This document shows, in pieces, positions 1 through 11,054 of a stretch of DNA of 64,000 nt. The DNA comes from Halobacillus campisalis (GTDB taxonomy: Bacteria > Bacillota > Bacilli > Bacillales > Halobacillaceae), in NCBI RefSeq assembly GCF_030345335.1, contig NZ_JAPVRC010000002.1:372001-436000 (forward strand). The letters are read 5' to 3'. A program made the translations under genes and the position numbers. The notes under the pieces are model-generated. The model saw only the letters and a list, made by a program, of their open reading frames with translations. It ran no database searches and had not been told where the DNA came from. The stretch's first letter is position 1. Every line of letters begins with the position of its first letter.

Positions 1-941
1 ATTTCATCGACATTATAGCCGATAAAGCCCGCGAGCATAAGCATACCGTTATGATGGGACGTACACACGGGGTTCATGCCGAGCCGACGACCTTCGGATT
101 GAAACTAGCCCTTTATTATGAAGAAATGAAACGTAATCTTGAGCGTCTTGATCTTGCAATCAAGCACATCGAAGTTGGAAAGCTGTCAGGAGCTGTTGGT
201 ACATACGCCAACATCGATCCATTTGTTGAGCAATACGTGTGTGAAAAGCTTGGGCTGGAAGCTGCGCCGGTTTCCACACAGACGCTGCAGAGAGACCGCC
301 ATGCTCATTATGTTTCAACCCTTGCTTTGATCGCATCCTCCGTTGAAAAAATCGCTGTAGAAATCCGCGGCCTGCAAAAGACGGAAACACGCGAAGTCGA
401 AGAATTTTTTGCGAAAGGTCAAAAAGGATCTTCAGCCATGCCGCATAAACGCAATCCGATCGGGTCAGAGAATATGACCGGAATGGCACGCGTGCTGCGC
501 GGTGAAATGCTGACAGCTTTTGAAAATGTTCCATTATGGCATGAGCGTGACATTTCCCACTCTTCAGCAGAGCGTGTCATTTTACCGGATGCCACGATTG
601 CTTTGAACTATATGCTCAATCGTTTCGGAAATATCGTGAAGAACTTAACGGTTTTCCCAGAGCGCATGCAGGAAAACATGGAAAAAACGTACGGCCTGAT
701 TTTCTCACAGCGTGTCCTGCTTACCCTGATTGATGAAGGGTTTGTCCGTGAGGAAGCGTACGACCTCGTTCAGCCTAAAGCCATGGAAGCTTGGGAGCGC
801 GGTGTTCCATTCCGTGATCTTATCGAAGCAGATGACAAGATTACGAGCGCCTTATCTAAAGAACAAATCGATGCTTGCTTCGATTACAAGCACCACTTAA
901 AGCAAGTGGACCGCATTTTTGATCGTATCGGTCTTTCCTGA
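1..941 (+). CDS. purB: Adenylosuccinate lyase, 5'-truncated by the window edge
   Basis: The frame is open from base 3, so about 312 C-terminal residues are present and roughly the first 120 of a ~430-residue enzyme lie outside. It cleaves SAICAR to AICAR and adenylosuccinate to AMP, each time releasing fumarate. The fumarase/aspartase superfamily signature [10 protein letters not shown] is at nt 427-465, the RTHGVHAEP histidine motif is near nt 60-86, and RDRHAHYVS is near nt 294-320. It is the first visible gene of the pur operon; purC starts 28 bases after the stop. The internal ATG at 51 is not the real start. Confidence 0.97.
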   Translation, partial: FIDIIADKAREHKHTVMMGRTHGVHAEPTTFGLKLALYYEEMKRNLERLDLAIKHIEVGKLSGAVGTYANIDPFVEQYVCEKLGLEAAPVSTQTLQRDRHAHYVSTLALIASSVEKIAVEIRGLQKTETREVEEFFAKGQKGSSAMPHKRNPIGSENMTGMARVLRGEMLTAFENVPLWHERDISHSSAERVILPDATIALNYMLNRFGNIVKNLTVFPERMQENMEKTYGLIFSQRVLLTLIDEGFVREEAYDLVQPKAMEAWERGVPFRDLIEADDKITSALSKEQIDACFDYKHHLKQVDRIFDRIGLS

Positions 942-969
942 CAAAAATTCCAAACGCGAGGTGTTTCTA

Positions 970-1692
970 ATGAAGGGTTCTCTTTTATATGAAGGTAAAG
1001 CGAAGAAAGTGTATCACGTTGATAACGAGCCGGAACAGCTGGTTTTGTCTTATAAAAATGATGCTACTGCATTCAATGGTAAGAAAAAAGATCAATTTGA
1101 AGGCAAAGGACGCCTGAACAATTTGATCACCTCAAGAATTTTTGAATATCTGCAGCAGCAGAATCTTTCGTCACACTTTATAAAAGCGTTGAATGACACG
1201 GAGCAGCTTGTCGCAAAGACGACGATCATTCCCCTGGAAGTCGTTGTCCGCAACGTTGCAGCTGGAAGTATTACGAGAAGGCTGGGTATTGAGGAAAAGC
1301 TGGAATTCTCTCCACCGCTCGTCGAACTTTTTTATAAAAAAGATGAATTAGATGACCCGATCTTAAATGACCAGCATGCGCTGCACCTTACGGATGTAAC
1401 AGAAAATGAGCTTAAATCTATTAAGGATAAGGCATTAGAAGTGAACGGACATTTACAGACATTGTTCAAGCAGTCCGGCCTGCAGCTTGTTGATTTCAAA
1501 TTGGAATTCGGCCGGTTAGCCGATGGAACCATCGTACTCGCTGACGAAATCTCACCGGATACATGCCGTTTATGGGATGAAAATACAGGAGAGAAGATGG
1601 ATAAAGACGTATTCCGTGAAGGGTTAGGCGATTTAATCTCAGTATACGAAAACATTTTAAAACGACTGGAGGAGAACACATGCGCAAAGTAA
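970..1692 (+). CDS. purC: Phosphoribosylaminoimidazole-succinocarboxamide synthase (SAICAR synthetase)
   Basis: A 240-residue enzyme that joins CAIR and aspartate using ATP to give SAICAR. Family motifs are visible: LLYEGKAKKVY at the N-terminus, IPLEVVVRN in the middle and DEISPDTCRLWD toward the C-terminus. The start was set at ATG 970, giving MKGSLLYEGKAKKVY as in Bacillus PurC, behind a GAGGTG ribosome site; an open extension back to 919 overlaps purB and does not look like PurC. The 3' end overlaps purS by 13 bases, suggesting translational coupling. Confidence 0.97.
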   Translation: MKGSLLYEGKAKKVYHVDNEPEQLVLSYKNDATAFNGKKKDQFEGKGRLNNLITSRIFEYLQQQNLSSHFIKALNDTEQLVAKTTIIPLEVVVRNVAAGSITRRLGIEEKLEFSPPLVELFYKKDELDDPILNDQHALHLTDVTENELKSIKDKALEVNGHLQTLFKQSGLQLVDFKLEFGRLADGTIVLADEISPDTCRLWDENTGEKMDKDVFREGLGDLISVYENILKRLEENTCAK

Positions 1693-1925
1693 AGATTTAC
1701 ATCACTCTCAAAGAAGGCGTACTCGATCCACAAGGGAAGGCTGTACAGAACTCGTTACATTCACTCGAATATAACAACGTAGCAGACGTGCGTATTGGAA
1801 AGTATATGGAAGTTATGCTTGAGGATTCAGACAATATCGAACAGCAAGTTGACAAAATGTGTGATCAGTTATTAGCTAACCCAGTAATTGAAGATTATTC
1901 GTATACGATCGAGGAGGCCGTTTAA
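1680..1925 (+). CDS. purS: Phosphoribosylformylglycinamidine synthase subunit PurS
   Basis: The 81-residue PurS subunit begins MRKVKIYITLKEGVLDPQGK and matches the family in length. In Gram-positive bacteria FGAM synthetase is a three-part complex: PurS bridges the glutaminase PurQ and the synthetase PurL and helps ammonia transfer. The gene sits directly before purQ and purL. It overlaps purC by 13 bases, and its TAA stop is followed immediately by the GTG start of purQ. Confidence 0.96.
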   Translation: MRKVKIYITLKEGVLDPQGKAVQNSLHSLEYNNVADVRIGKYMEVMLEDSDNIEQQVDKMCDQLLANPVIEDYSYTIEEAV

Positions 1926-2609
1926 GTGAAATTCGCTGTTGTAGTTTTTCCAGGGTCCAATTGTGACCGAGATATGTTTTATGCAATCACTGAAGGTCTA
2001 GGTGAACAGGCAGATCTTGTCTGGTATCAGGAAGCTGATTTATCCGATTATGATGCCATCCTTCTGCCAGGTGGATTCTCTTATGGTGACTACTTGCGTT
2101 CAGGCGCAATCGCCTCCACTTCGGGTGTGATTGACCAAATCCGTGAAGCGGCTGAAGCAGGCAAGCCGATTCTTGGCGTCTGTAACGGATTCCAGGTGCT
2201 GCTTGAAATGGGGCTGCTGCCAGGAGCGATGCTTCCGAACAAACACTTGAAATTCATGTGCCATTACGAAACCTTGACGGTAGAAAATTCGGACACTATG
2301 TTTACAAACCATTACAGTGATCAAGAAGAAATCGACATTCCTATCGCCCACGGTGACGGAAATTATTATTGCGATGAAGCAACTTTCAAGAAATTGAAAG
2401 CTAACAATCAGATCACTTTCACTTATAAAAATAACCCGAATGGATCGGTGGCCGATATTGCCGGCATTACGAATGAACAAGGAAATGTACTGGGGATGAT
2501 GCCGCACCCGGAACGTGCCGTTGATTCACTTGTTGGAACAAAAGACGGTCTTCGTCTATTCCAGTCGATTCTTACTCATTGGAGGGATAAGCATGCCATC
2601 AAAGCTTGA
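1926..2609 (+). CDS. purQ: Phosphoribosylformylglycinamidine synthase subunit PurQ (glutaminase)
   Basis: A 227-residue class I glutamine amidotransferase that supplies ammonia to PurL. The nucleophile cysteine lies in GVCNGFQVL (about residue 86) and the His/Glu pair in PHPERAVDS near residues 196-200; the N-terminal FPGSNCDRD is typical of PurQ. The start is GTG at 1926, directly after the purS stop. The end overlaps purL by 17 bases. Confidence 0.97.
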   Translation: MKFAVVVFPGSNCDRDMFYAITEGLGEQADLVWYQEADLSDYDAILLPGGFSYGDYLRSGAIASTSGVIDQIREAAEAGKPILGVCNGFQVLLEMGLLPGAMLPNKHLKFMCHYETLTVENSDTMFTNHYSDQEEIDIPIAHGDGNYYCDEATFKKLKANNQITFTYKNNPNGSVADIAGITNEQGNVLGMMPHPERAVDSLVGTKDGLRLFQSILTHWRDKHAIKA

Positions 2610-4821
2610 GATCAGCCCTGAACAAATTGAACAGCAGCAATTATATAAAGAAATGGGCTTAAGTGACGAAGAATTCCGCTCGATTACAGAAATTCTTGGC
2701 CGCCGCCCGAACTACACGGAAACTGGGCTTTTCTCTGTTATGTGGTCTGAACACTGCAGCTACAAAAATTCAAAACCTCTACTGAGAAAATTCCCTACAG
2801 AAGGACCTCAAGTACTGCAAGGTCCCGGTGAAGGCGCTGGAATAATAGATATCGGAGACGAGCAAGCCGTCGTCTTTAAAGTAGAGAGTCACAACCATCC
2901 ATCAGCCGTGGAACCGTATCAAGGTGCAGCTACCGGTGTCGGAGGGATTCTGAGGGACGTCTTTTCAATGGGCGCTCGTCCAGTAGCCATTTTGAACTCT
3001 CTCCGTTTCGGCTCTTTGAAACAGCCACGGGTGAAGTTTTTATTTGAAGAGGTTGTTCATGGAATTGCAGGATATGGAAATTGTGTCGGCGTTCCTACCG
3101 TTGGCGGGGAAGTTCAATTCGATAATGCTTATAACGGCAACCCGCTCGTAAACGCCATGTGTGTTGGATTGATCGACCATAAGGATATTCAAAAAGGGAT
3201 CGCAGCAGGAATCGGCAATACCGTCATGTATGTAGGTGCTAAAACCGGACGTGATGGTATCCACGGAGCTACATTTGCTTCGGAAGAGCTGACGGAGGAG
3301 TCGGCAGAAAAACGCCCTTCTGTTCAAGTCGGCGATCCATTTATGGAAAAGCTTCTTATCGAGGCTTGTCTTGAAGTCATTCATCATGAAGCACTTGTAG
3401 GCATCCAGGATATGGGGGCAGCCGGACTAACTTCTTCTGCCAGTGAAATGGCAAGTAAAGCAGGTACTGGCATGCTTATGAACATGAACTTAGTTCCTCA
3501 ACGAGAAAAAAATATGACAGCTTACGAAATGATGCTTTCAGAATCGCAAGAACGTATGCTTCTCGTCGTAGAAAAAGGCAGAGAAGAGGAGATCGCTGAA
3601 GTCTTCCGTAAGTATGATTTGGAAGCAGTATCTGTAGGAGAAGTGACAGATGACCAGCGCTTCCGTCTTGAACATCACGGAGAAATCGTTGCAGATGTTC
3701 CCGTCGATTCCCTCGCTGAAGATGCGCCAGTGTATCATCAGCCATCAAAGATACCGGATTATTTCCAGGAGTATCAGGAAATGGAGAATTACGTTCCTGA
3801 AATTACAGACTATAAAGAGACTCTGAAAAATCTATTGCAGCAGCCAACAATAGCTAGTAAAGAGTGGGTATACGATCAGTATGATTCGATGGTTCAAACG
3901 AATACCGTCGTTACTCCAGGCTCTGATGCTGCCGTCATTCGTGTGCGCGGAACCGAAAAAGCACTTGCGATGACAACGGATTGCAATTCCCGATATATCT
4001 ATTTGGATCCGGAAACAGGCGGTAAAATCGCCGTCGCAGAAGCAGCGCGCAATATCGTGTGTTCAGGCGGACGTCCACTAGGAATTACGGATGGCTTGAA
4101 CTTCGGTTCGCCGGAAAATCCGGAAATTTTCTGGCAGATGGAGAAAAGTGTAGAAGGTATGAGCGAAGCGTGTCGTAAGCTGAGCGCTCCAGTGATCAGC
4201 GGGAATGTTTCTCTCTATAACGAATCGTTTGGCGGCCAGGCGATATATCCTACACCGGTTGTCGGAATGGTCGGTCTCATTGAAAAGACAGACCACATTA
4301 CACAATCTCACATGAAAAATGCGGATGACCTTATTTATGTCATCGGTGAAACGAAACCGGAATTCGGCGGCAGTGAGCTGCAAGGCATGCTGGAAGATCG
4401 TCATTTTGGAAAAGCGCCACAACTGGATTTGGAAGTAGAAGGTATTCGTCAAAGTCAATTACTGACAGCGATCCAACAAGGGATCATTGAATCAGCCCAT
4501 GATTTAGCCGAGGGCGGTCTGGCCGTTGCATTAGCTGAGAGCTTATTTGCCAACGGACTTGGATGTGAAGTGACGATCCAGGGAGACCGGACATCAGCTT
4601 TATTTTCAGAAACTCAGTCCCGCTTTTTGGTCTCAGTTAAACCGGAAAATCAAAAAGCGTTCGAACAACAGATTGAAGACGCAACCCTGCTTGGGAAAGT
4701 GACAGGGGACGGGGTGTATCACGTCCAGTCCGAAGGGGAAACCGTCGTGGAAGAGCAAACACAAACTCTGGAACAACTATGGAAAGGAGCTATTCCATGC
4801 TTGGTGAAATCAAAGGACTAA
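2593..4821 (+). CDS. purL: Phosphoribosylformylglycinamidine synthase subunit PurL
   Basis: At 742 residues this is the small PurL type, which needs PurS and PurQ, and not the ~1300-residue fused proteobacterial enzyme. It converts FGAR to FGAM with ATP. Recognisable stretches include the N-terminal [37 protein letters not shown] and the C-terminal [20 protein letters not shown] 2593 was chosen because it follows a GGAGGG ribosome site by 6 bases and gives [12 protein letters not shown]; upstream in-frame codons lie inside purQ. It overlaps purF by 25 bases. Confidence 0.97.
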   Translation: MPSKLEISPEQIEQQQLYKEMGLSDEEFRSITEILGRRPNYTETGLFSVMWSEHCSYKNSKPLLRKFPTEGPQVLQGPGEGAGIIDIGDEQAVVFKVESHNHPSAVEPYQGAATGVGGILRDVFSMGARPVAILNSLRFGSLKQPRVKFLFEEVVHGIAGYGNCVGVPTVGGEVQFDNAYNGNPLVNAMCVGLIDHKDIQKGIAAGIGNTVMYVGAKTGRDGIHGATFASEELTEESAEKRPSVQVGDPFMEKLLIEACLEVIHHEALVGIQDMGAAGLTSSASEMASKAGTGMLMNMNLVPQREKNMTAYEMMLSESQERMLLVVEKGREEEIAEVFRKYDLEAVSVGEVTDDQRFRLEHHGEIVADVPVDSLAEDAPVYHQPSKIPDYFQEYQEMENYVPEITDYKETLKNLLQQPTIASKEWVYDQYDSMVQTNTVVTPGSDAAVIRVRGTEKALAMTTDCNSRYIYLDPETGGKIAVAEAARNIVCSGGRPLGITDGLNFGSPENPEIFWQMEKSVEGMSEACRKLSAPVISGNVSLYNESFGGQAIYPTPVVGMVGLIEKTDHITQSHMKNADDLIYVIGETKPEFGGSELQGMLEDRHFGKAPQLDLEVEGIRQSQLLTAIQQGIIESAHDLAEGGLAVALAESLFANGLGCEVTIQGDRTSALFSETQSRFLVSVKPENQKAFEQQIEDATLLGKVTGDGVYHVQSEGETVVEEQTQTLEQLWKGAIPCLVKSKD

Positions 4822-6209
4822 ACGAAGAATGCGGAATATTCGGCGTATTTGGACACCAGGATGCTGCCCAGCTTACGTATTATGGACTTCATGCGCTGCA
4901 GCACCGAGGTCAAGAAGGTGCTGGAATCGTAACGAGTGATGGCGAGCATATGAAAGTTGCCAAAGGTCACGGGTTGATTTCTGAAGTTTTCCCGCAAGAT
5001 CGTTTAAATGAATTAGGCGGCCATTCGTCCATCGGGCACGTTCGATACGCGACAGCAGGAGACGGTAGTTACGAAAACATCCAGCCGCTCATGTTCCGTT
5101 CCCAGACCGGCGGACTCGCTTTGGCTCATAACGGAAACCTTGTAAATGCCCAGGCTTTGAAAAGTCAGCTTGAGGCTCAAGGGTCCATTATGCAGACTAC
5201 CTCAGATACAGAAGTAGTGGCTCACTTAATTAAACGTGCGGGTCACCTGCCGATGGACGAAGCGATTTGCCAGGCGTTGTCCATGATTAAAGGTGCCTAT
5301 GCCTTCTTAATGATGACAGAAAACAAAATATATGTAGCGAATGATCCGCGTGGACTGCGTCCAATCAGCATTGGATATTTAGGGGACGCCTGGTGCATCT
5401 CCTCAGAAACCTGTGCATTTGACGTGATTGGTGCTACGTATGAACGTGAAGTCATGCCTGGAGAACTGCTGATTATTGATAAAAACGGCATTCAGTCCCA
5501 GCGGTTTTCTGCACCAATTCAACGTACTCTTTGCTCAATGGAATATGTTTATTTCTCACGTCCGGACAGTAACCTGGACGGCAAAAACGTTCATGCTTCA
5601 AGGAAGCGTATGGGGAAAACGTTAGCAGCTGAAGCCCCAATTGAAGCTGATGTTGTAACCGGTGTACCTGATTCCAGTATTTCTGCAGCCATCGGATATG
5701 CAGAAGCGTCAGGCATCCCTTATGAGCTTGGATTGATTAAAAACCGTTATGTCGGTCGAACCTTTATCCAGCCTTCTCAGGAATTGCGGGAGCAGGGTGT
5801 GAAAATGAAGCTATCCGCCGTAAGGGGAATCGTTGAAGGAAAGCGTGTCGTCATGGTCGACGATTCGATTGTCCGTGGAACGACGAGCCGCAGAATAGTT
5901 CAATTACTAAAAGAAGCCGGCGCCACTGAAGTGCACGTGCGAATCGCTTCACCCCCGATTCAAAACCCATGTTATTACGGGATTGATACTTCAACCAGCG
6001 GCGAGCTGATCGCATCGAACAATACAGTAGAAGAAATCGAAGAACAAATAGGAGCGGACAGCTTAGCCTATCTGACGGTCGATGGCTTAAATGATGCCAT
6101 TTATCAAGGAGAGGAATCCTTGAATCACGGAGGCTGTGCCGCATGCTTTACCGGTAATTACCCAACAGAAATTTATCCGAATACCATTCCACCCTATGAA
6201 AAAGCGTAG
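4797..6209 (+). CDS. purF: Amidophosphoribosyltransferase (PRPP amidotransferase)
   Basis: A 470-residue enzyme for the first committed step of purine synthesis, PRPP plus glutamine to phosphoribosylamine. Starting at ATG 4797 gives an 11-residue propeptide ([11 protein letters not shown]) before Cys12, the N-terminal nucleophile, as in B. subtilis PurF; this decides the start against ATG 4779. The PRPP loop [16 protein letters not shown] is near residues 342-357. Cysteines in [15 protein letters not shown] and GGCAACFTG fit the [4Fe-4S] cluster of the Bacillus-type enzyme. A GGAAAGGAG ribosome site lies inside purL. Confidence 0.97.
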   Translation: MLGEIKGLNEECGIFGVFGHQDAAQLTYYGLHALQHRGQEGAGIVTSDGEHMKVAKGHGLISEVFPQDRLNELGGHSSIGHVRYATAGDGSYENIQPLMFRSQTGGLALAHNGNLVNAQALKSQLEAQGSIMQTTSDTEVVAHLIKRAGHLPMDEAICQALSMIKGAYAFLMMTENKIYVANDPRGLRPISIGYLGDAWCISSETCAFDVIGATYEREVMPGELLIIDKNGIQSQRFSAPIQRTLCSMEYVYFSRPDSNLDGKNVHASRKRMGKTLAAEAPIEADVVTGVPDSSISAAIGYAEASGIPYELGLIKNRYVGRTFIQPSQELREQGVKMKLSAVRGIVEGKRVVMVDDSIVRGTTSRRIVQLLKEAGATEVHVRIASPPIQNPCYYGIDTSTSGELIASNNTVEEIEEQIGADSLAYLTVDGLNDAIYQGEESLNHGGCAACFTGNYPTEIYPNTIPPYEKA

Positions 6210-6226
6210 GAGAAGGAGGAGCCATA

Positions 6227-7249
6227 ATGAGCCAATCATATAAAAAAGCCGGTGTCGATGTAGAAGCTGGTTATCAAGCTGTCGATCTCATGAAAAAACA
6301 CGTAGCACGCACGATGCGTCCTGAAGTCATTGGCGGACTAGGATCTTTTGCCGGTCTATTTGACATCAGCTCCATGACTTATCAGCATCCCGTGCTCGTT
6401 ACAGGAACGGACGGAGTCGGCACGAAGCTTAAGCTTGCCTTTGAAATGGACAAGCACGATACAATAGGTATCGACGTGGTCGCCATGTGTGTGAACGATA
6501 TCGTGGCTCAGGGCGCCGATCCGCTCCTTTTTCTCGACTATATCGCTTGTGGAAAAAACGAACCAGAGAAAATCGAACAAATCGTCAAAGGGATAGCGGA
6601 TGGGTGCGAACAGTCTAACTGTGCGCTTGTCGGCGGAGAGACAGCTGAAATGCCAGGCATGTATGACCCCGAAGAGTATGACCTGGCTGGTTTTGTCGTA
6701 GGAATGGCCGATAAAGATAAATTGATCACTGGAGAACAAATTAAGCCGGGCGATGTTTTAATCGGCTTACCTTCCACCGGTGTGCATTCCAATGGGTTTT
6801 CCCTTGTACGCCGTATAATTGAAGAAGAACATCTGGATCTTACCCAAAAGTATGGCTCTTTTTCCCGGCCATTAGGAGAGGTACTTTTAACACCGACGAA
6901 AATATATACGAAGGCGATTCAAGCATTGAAAGCTGCTGTCGAGGTGAAAGGACTCGCTCACGTTACAGGCGGAGGCTTTTACGAAAATATTCCCCGGGCA
7001 CTGCCTGAAGGGTTAGGTGCTGCCATCGAAACTCAAAGCTGGACGACACCAGAGATTTTCAGCTTTTTGCAGAAGCAAGGCGGATTATCGACGGAAGATA
7101 TGTTTGGCGTCTTCAACATGGGAATAGGGATGGTTGCGGCAGTTCCTGAAGCAGACGTGGAAGCAGCCCTTCAATCCTTGAAAGAACAAGGAGAAGAAGC
7201 CGTCCGAATAGGACATGTCACAGCCGAAGAAGGAATTCAATGGTCATGA
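6227..7249 (+). CDS. purM: Phosphoribosylformylglycinamidine cyclo-ligase (AIR synthetase)
   Basis: A 340-residue enzyme that closes the imidazole ring of FGAM to give AIR. Typical segments are the N-terminal [48 protein letters not shown] and [13 protein letters not shown]. The start follows AGAAGGAGGAGCC with good spacing. The end overlaps purN. Confidence 0.97.
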   Translation: MSQSYKKAGVDVEAGYQAVDLMKKHVARTMRPEVIGGLGSFAGLFDISSMTYQHPVLVTGTDGVGTKLKLAFEMDKHDTIGIDVVAMCVNDIVAQGADPLLFLDYIACGKNEPEKIEQIVKGIADGCEQSNCALVGGETAEMPGMYDPEEYDLAGFVVGMADKDKLITGEQIKPGDVLIGLPSTGVHSNGFSLVRRIIEEEHLDLTQKYGSFSRPLGEVLLTPTKIYTKAIQALKAAVEVKGLAHVTGGGFYENIPRALPEGLGAAIETQSWTTPEIFSFLQKQGGLSTEDMFGVFNMGIGMVAAVPEADVEAALQSLKEQGEEAVRIGHVTAEEGIQWS

Positions 7250-7827
7250 GTAACAAAATAGCCGTATTCGCTTCAGGCACAGGCTCGAATTTCGATGCTA
7301 TAATGGAAGCCTGCGATAAAGGAACTTTAAATGCGGACGTCACACTACTCGTTTCAGATAAAATTAATGCGGCAGTAATCGAAAAAGCCCAGAAACGTAA
7401 CGTAGACACCGTCGTTTTCAACCCGAAATCATTCGAAAACAAAGCAGAATTCGAGAAAGCCCTGCTGGCCGACTGCCAGGCAAGAGACGTCGAATGGATC
7501 ATCCTTGCAGGGTACATGAGGCTGATCGGTTCTACCTTGCTTGAAGCTTACCCCAAGCGCATCATCAACATCCACCCATCCCTCCTGCCCGCATTTCCAG
7601 GCAAGGATGCGATCGGACAAGCTATTGATAAAAAGGTCAAAGTGACGGGCGTAACCGTTCACTTCGTAGATGACGGCATGGACACCGGCCCAATCATCGC
7701 GCAGGAAGCGCTATCGATTTCAGAAGAAGATACAAAGGATGAGGTCCGACGCAAGATTCAAGCCGTGGAGCATCAGCTCTATCCTCAAGTTATCCAATCT
7801 CTACTTATCAAGGAGGAAGCAAAATGA
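7240..7827 (+). CDS. purN: Phosphoribosylglycinamide formyltransferase
   Basis: GAR transformylase of 195 residues (193 if the ATG at 7246 is used), which moves a formyl group from 10-formyl-THF to GAR. Visible are the N-terminal [14 protein letters not shown] nucleotide-binding stretch, the catalytic Asn/His segment [12 protein letters not shown] and [13 protein letters not shown] with the catalytic aspartate. The start is uncertain: ATG 7240 has AGGA five bases upstream, whereas ATG 7246 gives a classic ATGA overlap with the purM stop. The 3' end overlaps purH by four bases. Confidence 0.96.
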   Translation: MVMSNKIAVFASGTGSNFDAIMEACDKGTLNADVTLLVSDKINAAVIEKAQKRNVDTVVFNPKSFENKAEFEKALLADCQARDVEWIILAGYMRLIGSTLLEAYPKRIINIHPSLLPAFPGKDAIGQAIDKKVKVTGVTVHFVDDGMDTGPIIAQEALSISEEDTKDEVRRKIQAVEHQLYPQVIQSLLIKEEAK

Positions 7828-9353
7828 AACGTGCATTACTGAGCGTATCCAATAAAGAAGGATTAAGTGAATTTGCGAAAGGGCTCATCGATCTTGGCTA
7901 TGAGCTGATCTCTACTGGAGGCACCAAACGTGCGATTGAAGAAGCAGGGCTTCCCGTACTTTCTATTTCAGAAATAACAGAGTTTCCTGAAATTATGGAC
8001 GGACGCGTTAAAACACTTCACCCCTCTGTACATGGTGGATTACTGGCTAAGCGCAGCAACGAGGAGCATATGCGTCAGCTGGATGAACTGAAGATCGGAA
8101 CTATCGATCTAGTCGCAGTTAATCTATACCCTTTTAAAGAAACGATTGCAAAACCGGATGTGACAGAAGCAGATGCGATCGAAAACATTGATATCGGCGG
8201 CCCGACGATGCTTCGCTCTGCAGCAAAAAGCTTTGAGGATGTAGCCGTTGTCGTCGATCCAGAAGACTATCCTGAAGTCGTCAGTAGTCTTAAAGCTGGT
8301 GACCTATCCTTCGAATCCCGCAAAAAACTGGCAGCCAAAGTGTTCCGCCATACTGCAAACTATGACGCTATGATTGCAGAATACTTCGCTGACGTAACAG
8401 AGGAAGCGTACCCTGAAACCTACACCGTTACATATGAAAAAGTTCAATCCCTACGTTATGGAGAAAACCCTCATCAAACTGCTGCCTTCTATAAGAAAGC
8501 GAATTACAATGGTGCATCGTTGGCTAACGCTGAGCAGTTGAACGGTAAAGAGCTTTCTTATAATAATATCCAGGATGCCAACGCCGCTTTAGATGTAGTA
8601 TTAGAGTTCAGTGAACCAGCGGCCGTAGCTGTGAAGCACATGAATCCTTGCGGAGTAGGGACAGGGGAGACTATTTCTGAAGCGTATGGCAAAGCCTACG
8701 CAGGAGATCCTGTATCTATTTTTGGTGGAATAGTAGCTCTTAATCGTGAAGTCGATGAACAAACCGCAGCCAAGCTCAAGGAAATTTTCCTGGAGATTGT
8801 TATCGCTCCGTCATACAGCAAAGAAGCGCTCGATATTTTGACTAAGAAGAAGAACTTACGTGTGCTGAAAGCGGATATGAAGAAGCCCGAAAGCCAGACT
8901 CATAAATTGACGTCAGTAAGCGGAGGCATGCTCGTTCAAGATACGGATGAAGGGACTCTTGAAGACGTAGAACTTGAAGTAGCCACTGAGCGTCAGCCGA
9001 CTGAACAGGAGCTCAAAGATTTAGAGCTTGGATGGAAAGTAGTGAAACATGTTAAATCGAACGCAATTGTTGCAGCGAAGTCCGATCAGACCGTCGGTGT
9101 AGGCGCAGGCCAGATGAATCGAGTCGGTGCTGCTAAAATCGCTTTTGAACAAGCAGGCGATCAAGCAAATGGCGCCATCATGGCTTCCGATGCCTTTTTC
9201 CCAATGCCGGATACGGTCGAAGCCGCTGCTGAAGCAGGAATCACAGCCATTATCCAGCCGGGAGGCTCTAAGCGTGACCAGGATTCCATTGATGCTTGCA
9301 ACAAGCATGGCATAGCCATGGTGTTTACGAAAATGCGTCATTTCAAACACTAA
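7824..9353 (+). CDS. purH: Bifunctional AICAR formyltransferase / IMP cyclohydrolase
   Basis: A 509-residue enzyme for the last two steps to IMP. The N-terminal third is the MGS-like IMP cyclohydrolase ([34 protein letters not shown]). The rest is the transformylase, with [26 protein letters not shown] and the C-terminal [15 protein letters not shown]. The start codon forms an ATGA overlap with the purN stop. Confidence 0.97.
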   Translation: MKRALLSVSNKEGLSEFAKGLIDLGYELISTGGTKRAIEEAGLPVLSISEITEFPEIMDGRVKTLHPSVHGGLLAKRSNEEHMRQLDELKIGTIDLVAVNLYPFKETIAKPDVTEADAIENIDIGGPTMLRSAAKSFEDVAVVVDPEDYPEVVSSLKAGDLSFESRKKLAAKVFRHTANYDAMIAEYFADVTEEAYPETYTVTYEKVQSLRYGENPHQTAAFYKKANYNGASLANAEQLNGKELSYNNIQDANAALDVVLEFSEPAAVAVKHMNPCGVGTGETISEAYGKAYAGDPVSIFGGIVALNREVDEQTAAKLKEIFLEIVIAPSYSKEALDILTKKKNLRVLKADMKKPESQTHKLTSVSGGMLVQDTDEGTLEDVELEVATERQPTEQELKDLELGWKVVKHVKSNAIVAAKSDQTVGVGAGQMNRVGAAKIAFEQAGDQANGAIMASDAFFPMPDTVEAAAEAGITAIIQPGGSKRDQDSIDACNKHGIAMVFTKMRHFKH

Positions 9354-9371
9354 GTGAAGGAGTGAAACGAC

Positions 9372-10649
9372 ATGAAAGTTCTAGTGATCGGACGAGGCGG
9401 GCGCGAGCATAGCCTCATACAAAAGTTTTCCCAAAGTCCTCAAGTGACCAACCTATACGCTGCTCCAGGTAATGCAGGTATGGAACGAGAGGCGGAATGT
9501 GTAGCGATACCAGAAACAAATCATGACGAGCTCATCACTTTTGCTAAAGAAAATAAAGTGGACCTGACCTTTGTAGGCCCTGAGAACCCTTTGTTGGATG
9601 GGATTGTCGATCGTTTCCAAGAAGCGGGATTGCTCGTATTCGGTCCTTCAAAAGCCGCCGCTCTCATTGAAGGAAGCAAACATTTTGCTAAACAAATCAT
9701 GAAAAAATACAGCATTCCTACCGCTGATTACGAAGCGTTTACAGATGCTGAACAAGCGAAAGAATATATTCGGGCAAAAGGCGCACCGATTGTTGTGAAA
9801 GCAGACGGACTGGCCGCCGGTAAAGGTGTAGTGGTAGCTGAGACAATTGACCAGGCATTAGAAGCCGTCGAGGATATGCTGTTAGATGGGCAATTCGGAG
9901 AAGCCAGTCAGGAAATAGTCGTCGAAGAATTTTTAGAAGGTGCCGAATTTTCCCTGATGGCATTCGTTAATGGCGAGAACGTCTATCCTATGGTGACAGC
10001 CAAAGATCATAAGCGTGCTTATGAAGGGGATCAAGGACCAAATACAGGAGGCATGGGGGCGTTTGCTCCCGCACCGGACTTGCCTGAACAATCCTATCAA
10101 TTCGCCGTAGAATCAATCTTACAAAAAACAGCCTCCGCTTTAGTAGAGGAGGGGCGTACATTTACAGGTATTCTATATGCAGGACTTATCCAGACAGCCA
10201 AAGGTCCAAAAGTCATCGAATTCAACGCAAGATTTGGAGACCCGGAAACACAGGTTGTCCTGCCCCTGCTGGAAAATGATTTAGTTCAAGTCGTCCTTGA
10301 CGTACTGGACCGTAAAAATCCACAGCTCCAGTGGGCAGACCAAGCTTGTGCAGGCGTGGTTGTCGCTTCAGCCGGTTACCCGGGAAGCTATAAAAAAGGG
10401 ATAGCTTTACCTGAATGGTCTGAAGAAAGCGGACTATTTGCTGTACATGCCGGTACGAAAAAGGTTAATGACGGTTATGTCTCTGACGGAGGCCGAGTTC
10501 TACTGTTCGGCACGAAAGCTCCCGATTTAGCCAGCGCCCTTCAAAGTGTCAATAAAGCTTTAAAAGTTTTTGACGAAACGGAAGACTTCTTTTACAGGAA
10601 CGATATCGGGAAGTCAGCTATTATTGCGGCGGATCAAAACGTAGAGTAA
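9372..10649 (+). CDS. purD: Phosphoribosylamine-glycine ligase (GAR synthetase)
   Basis: A 425-residue ATP-grasp ligase joining phosphoribosylamine and glycine. It starts MKVLVIGRGGREHSLI and carries the ATP-grasp segment VVKADGLAAGKGVVVAE, then GPNTGGMGAFAPAP and FNARFGDPETQ. It lies 18 bases after purH with an AAGGAGTGAAACG leader and is the last gene of the operon. A small reading frame on the opposite strand overlaps its last 36 bases. Confidence 0.97.
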   Translation: MKVLVIGRGGREHSLIQKFSQSPQVTNLYAAPGNAGMEREAECVAIPETNHDELITFAKENKVDLTFVGPENPLLDGIVDRFQEAGLLVFGPSKAAALIEGSKHFAKQIMKKYSIPTADYEAFTDAEQAKEYIRAKGAPIVVKADGLAAGKGVVVAETIDQALEAVEDMLLDGQFGEASQEIVVEEFLEGAEFSLMAFVNGENVYPMVTAKDHKRAYEGDQGPNTGGMGAFAPAPDLPEQSYQFAVESILQKTASALVEEGRTFTGILYAGLIQTAKGPKVIEFNARFGDPETQVVLPLLENDLVQVVLDVLDRKNPQLQWADQACAGVVVASAGYPGSYKKGIALPEWSEESGLFAVHAGTKKVNDGYVSDGGRVLLFGTKAPDLASALQSVNKALKVFDETEDFFYRNDIGKSAIIAADQNVE

Positions 10650-10718
10650 AGCTGCTACTGTTCCGATAATTACCGAAATGACGAAGCCTACGTCAGTCAA
10701 GTATTCCAAAAAATCCAT
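10614..10718 (-). CDS. EYxxD motif small membrane protein
   Basis: A 34-residue frame on the minus strand, MDFLEYLTDVGFVISVI..., followed by a hydrophobic helix and a basic LIRRNNS end. It therefore looks like a single-pass membrane peptide with the C-terminus inside. The EYLTD sequence fits the small-protein class named for an EYxxD motif. An AAAGGA box lies 11-12 bases before ATG 10718; an upstream ATG at 10730 has no room for a ribosome site. It overlaps the purD 3' end antisense. Function is unknown. Confidence 0.65.
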   Translation of the reverse strand: MDFLEYLTDVGFVISVIIGTVAALLYVLIRRNNS

Positions 10719-10743
10719 ATCATACAACATCCTTTACATGATC

Positions 10744-10767
10744 AGGCGGGGCTTCCCGCCTTTTTTT
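10744..10767 (+). terminator. Rho-independent terminator of the pur operon
   Basis: A GGCGGG stem, GCTT loop and CCCGCC stem, followed by seven T residues, about 95 bases after the purD stop. Confidence 0.9.
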
Positions 10768-10829
10768 ATTTTCTGGCTTTTTTATCACGTTGTAAATTCT
10801 GCGTGAAGGAAAAGCGCTTCACTCCGTTG

Positions 10830-11000
10830 TTTTGCTTATGCGTACGGTCCTGACCCCTCGCCTCCGCTTTTCTAATGTCCAGCTCCGGTGGCCAGACACT
10901 CTTGACATAAGCAATCTCCCTTCACCGGGAAAGATCGCCCGATTACGGGATTTTGCTTATGCATGTCGTGTCTAACCGACCGCCTCCGCTTTTCTTTATG
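10830..11000. repeat. Hairpin-rich intergenic repeat between purD and yerA
   Basis: Two imperfect direct copies of a ~45-base stretch (TTTTGCTTATGC ... CGCCTCCGCTTTTCT) start at 10830 and 10951. Between them GACATAAGCAA (10902-10912) can pair with TTGCTTATGCATGTC (10952-10966), enclosing a GC-rich core. The GTCCAGCTCC segment at 10879 resembles the start of the 118-bp element at 20922. No gene was recognised in this gap; the pattern looks like one of the dispersed Bacillaceae intergenic repeats. Confidence 0.6.
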
Positions 11001-11054
11001 CGAACGGTATCATGGTGTGTTACGATAGAAAAAATGAATCAGGGAGGCAGCTTC

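Noticed and set aside
4779-4796. Earlier ATG start for purF
   Set aside because: It would lengthen the propeptide before the catalytic Cys12 and lies in front of the expected [12 protein letters not shown] start.
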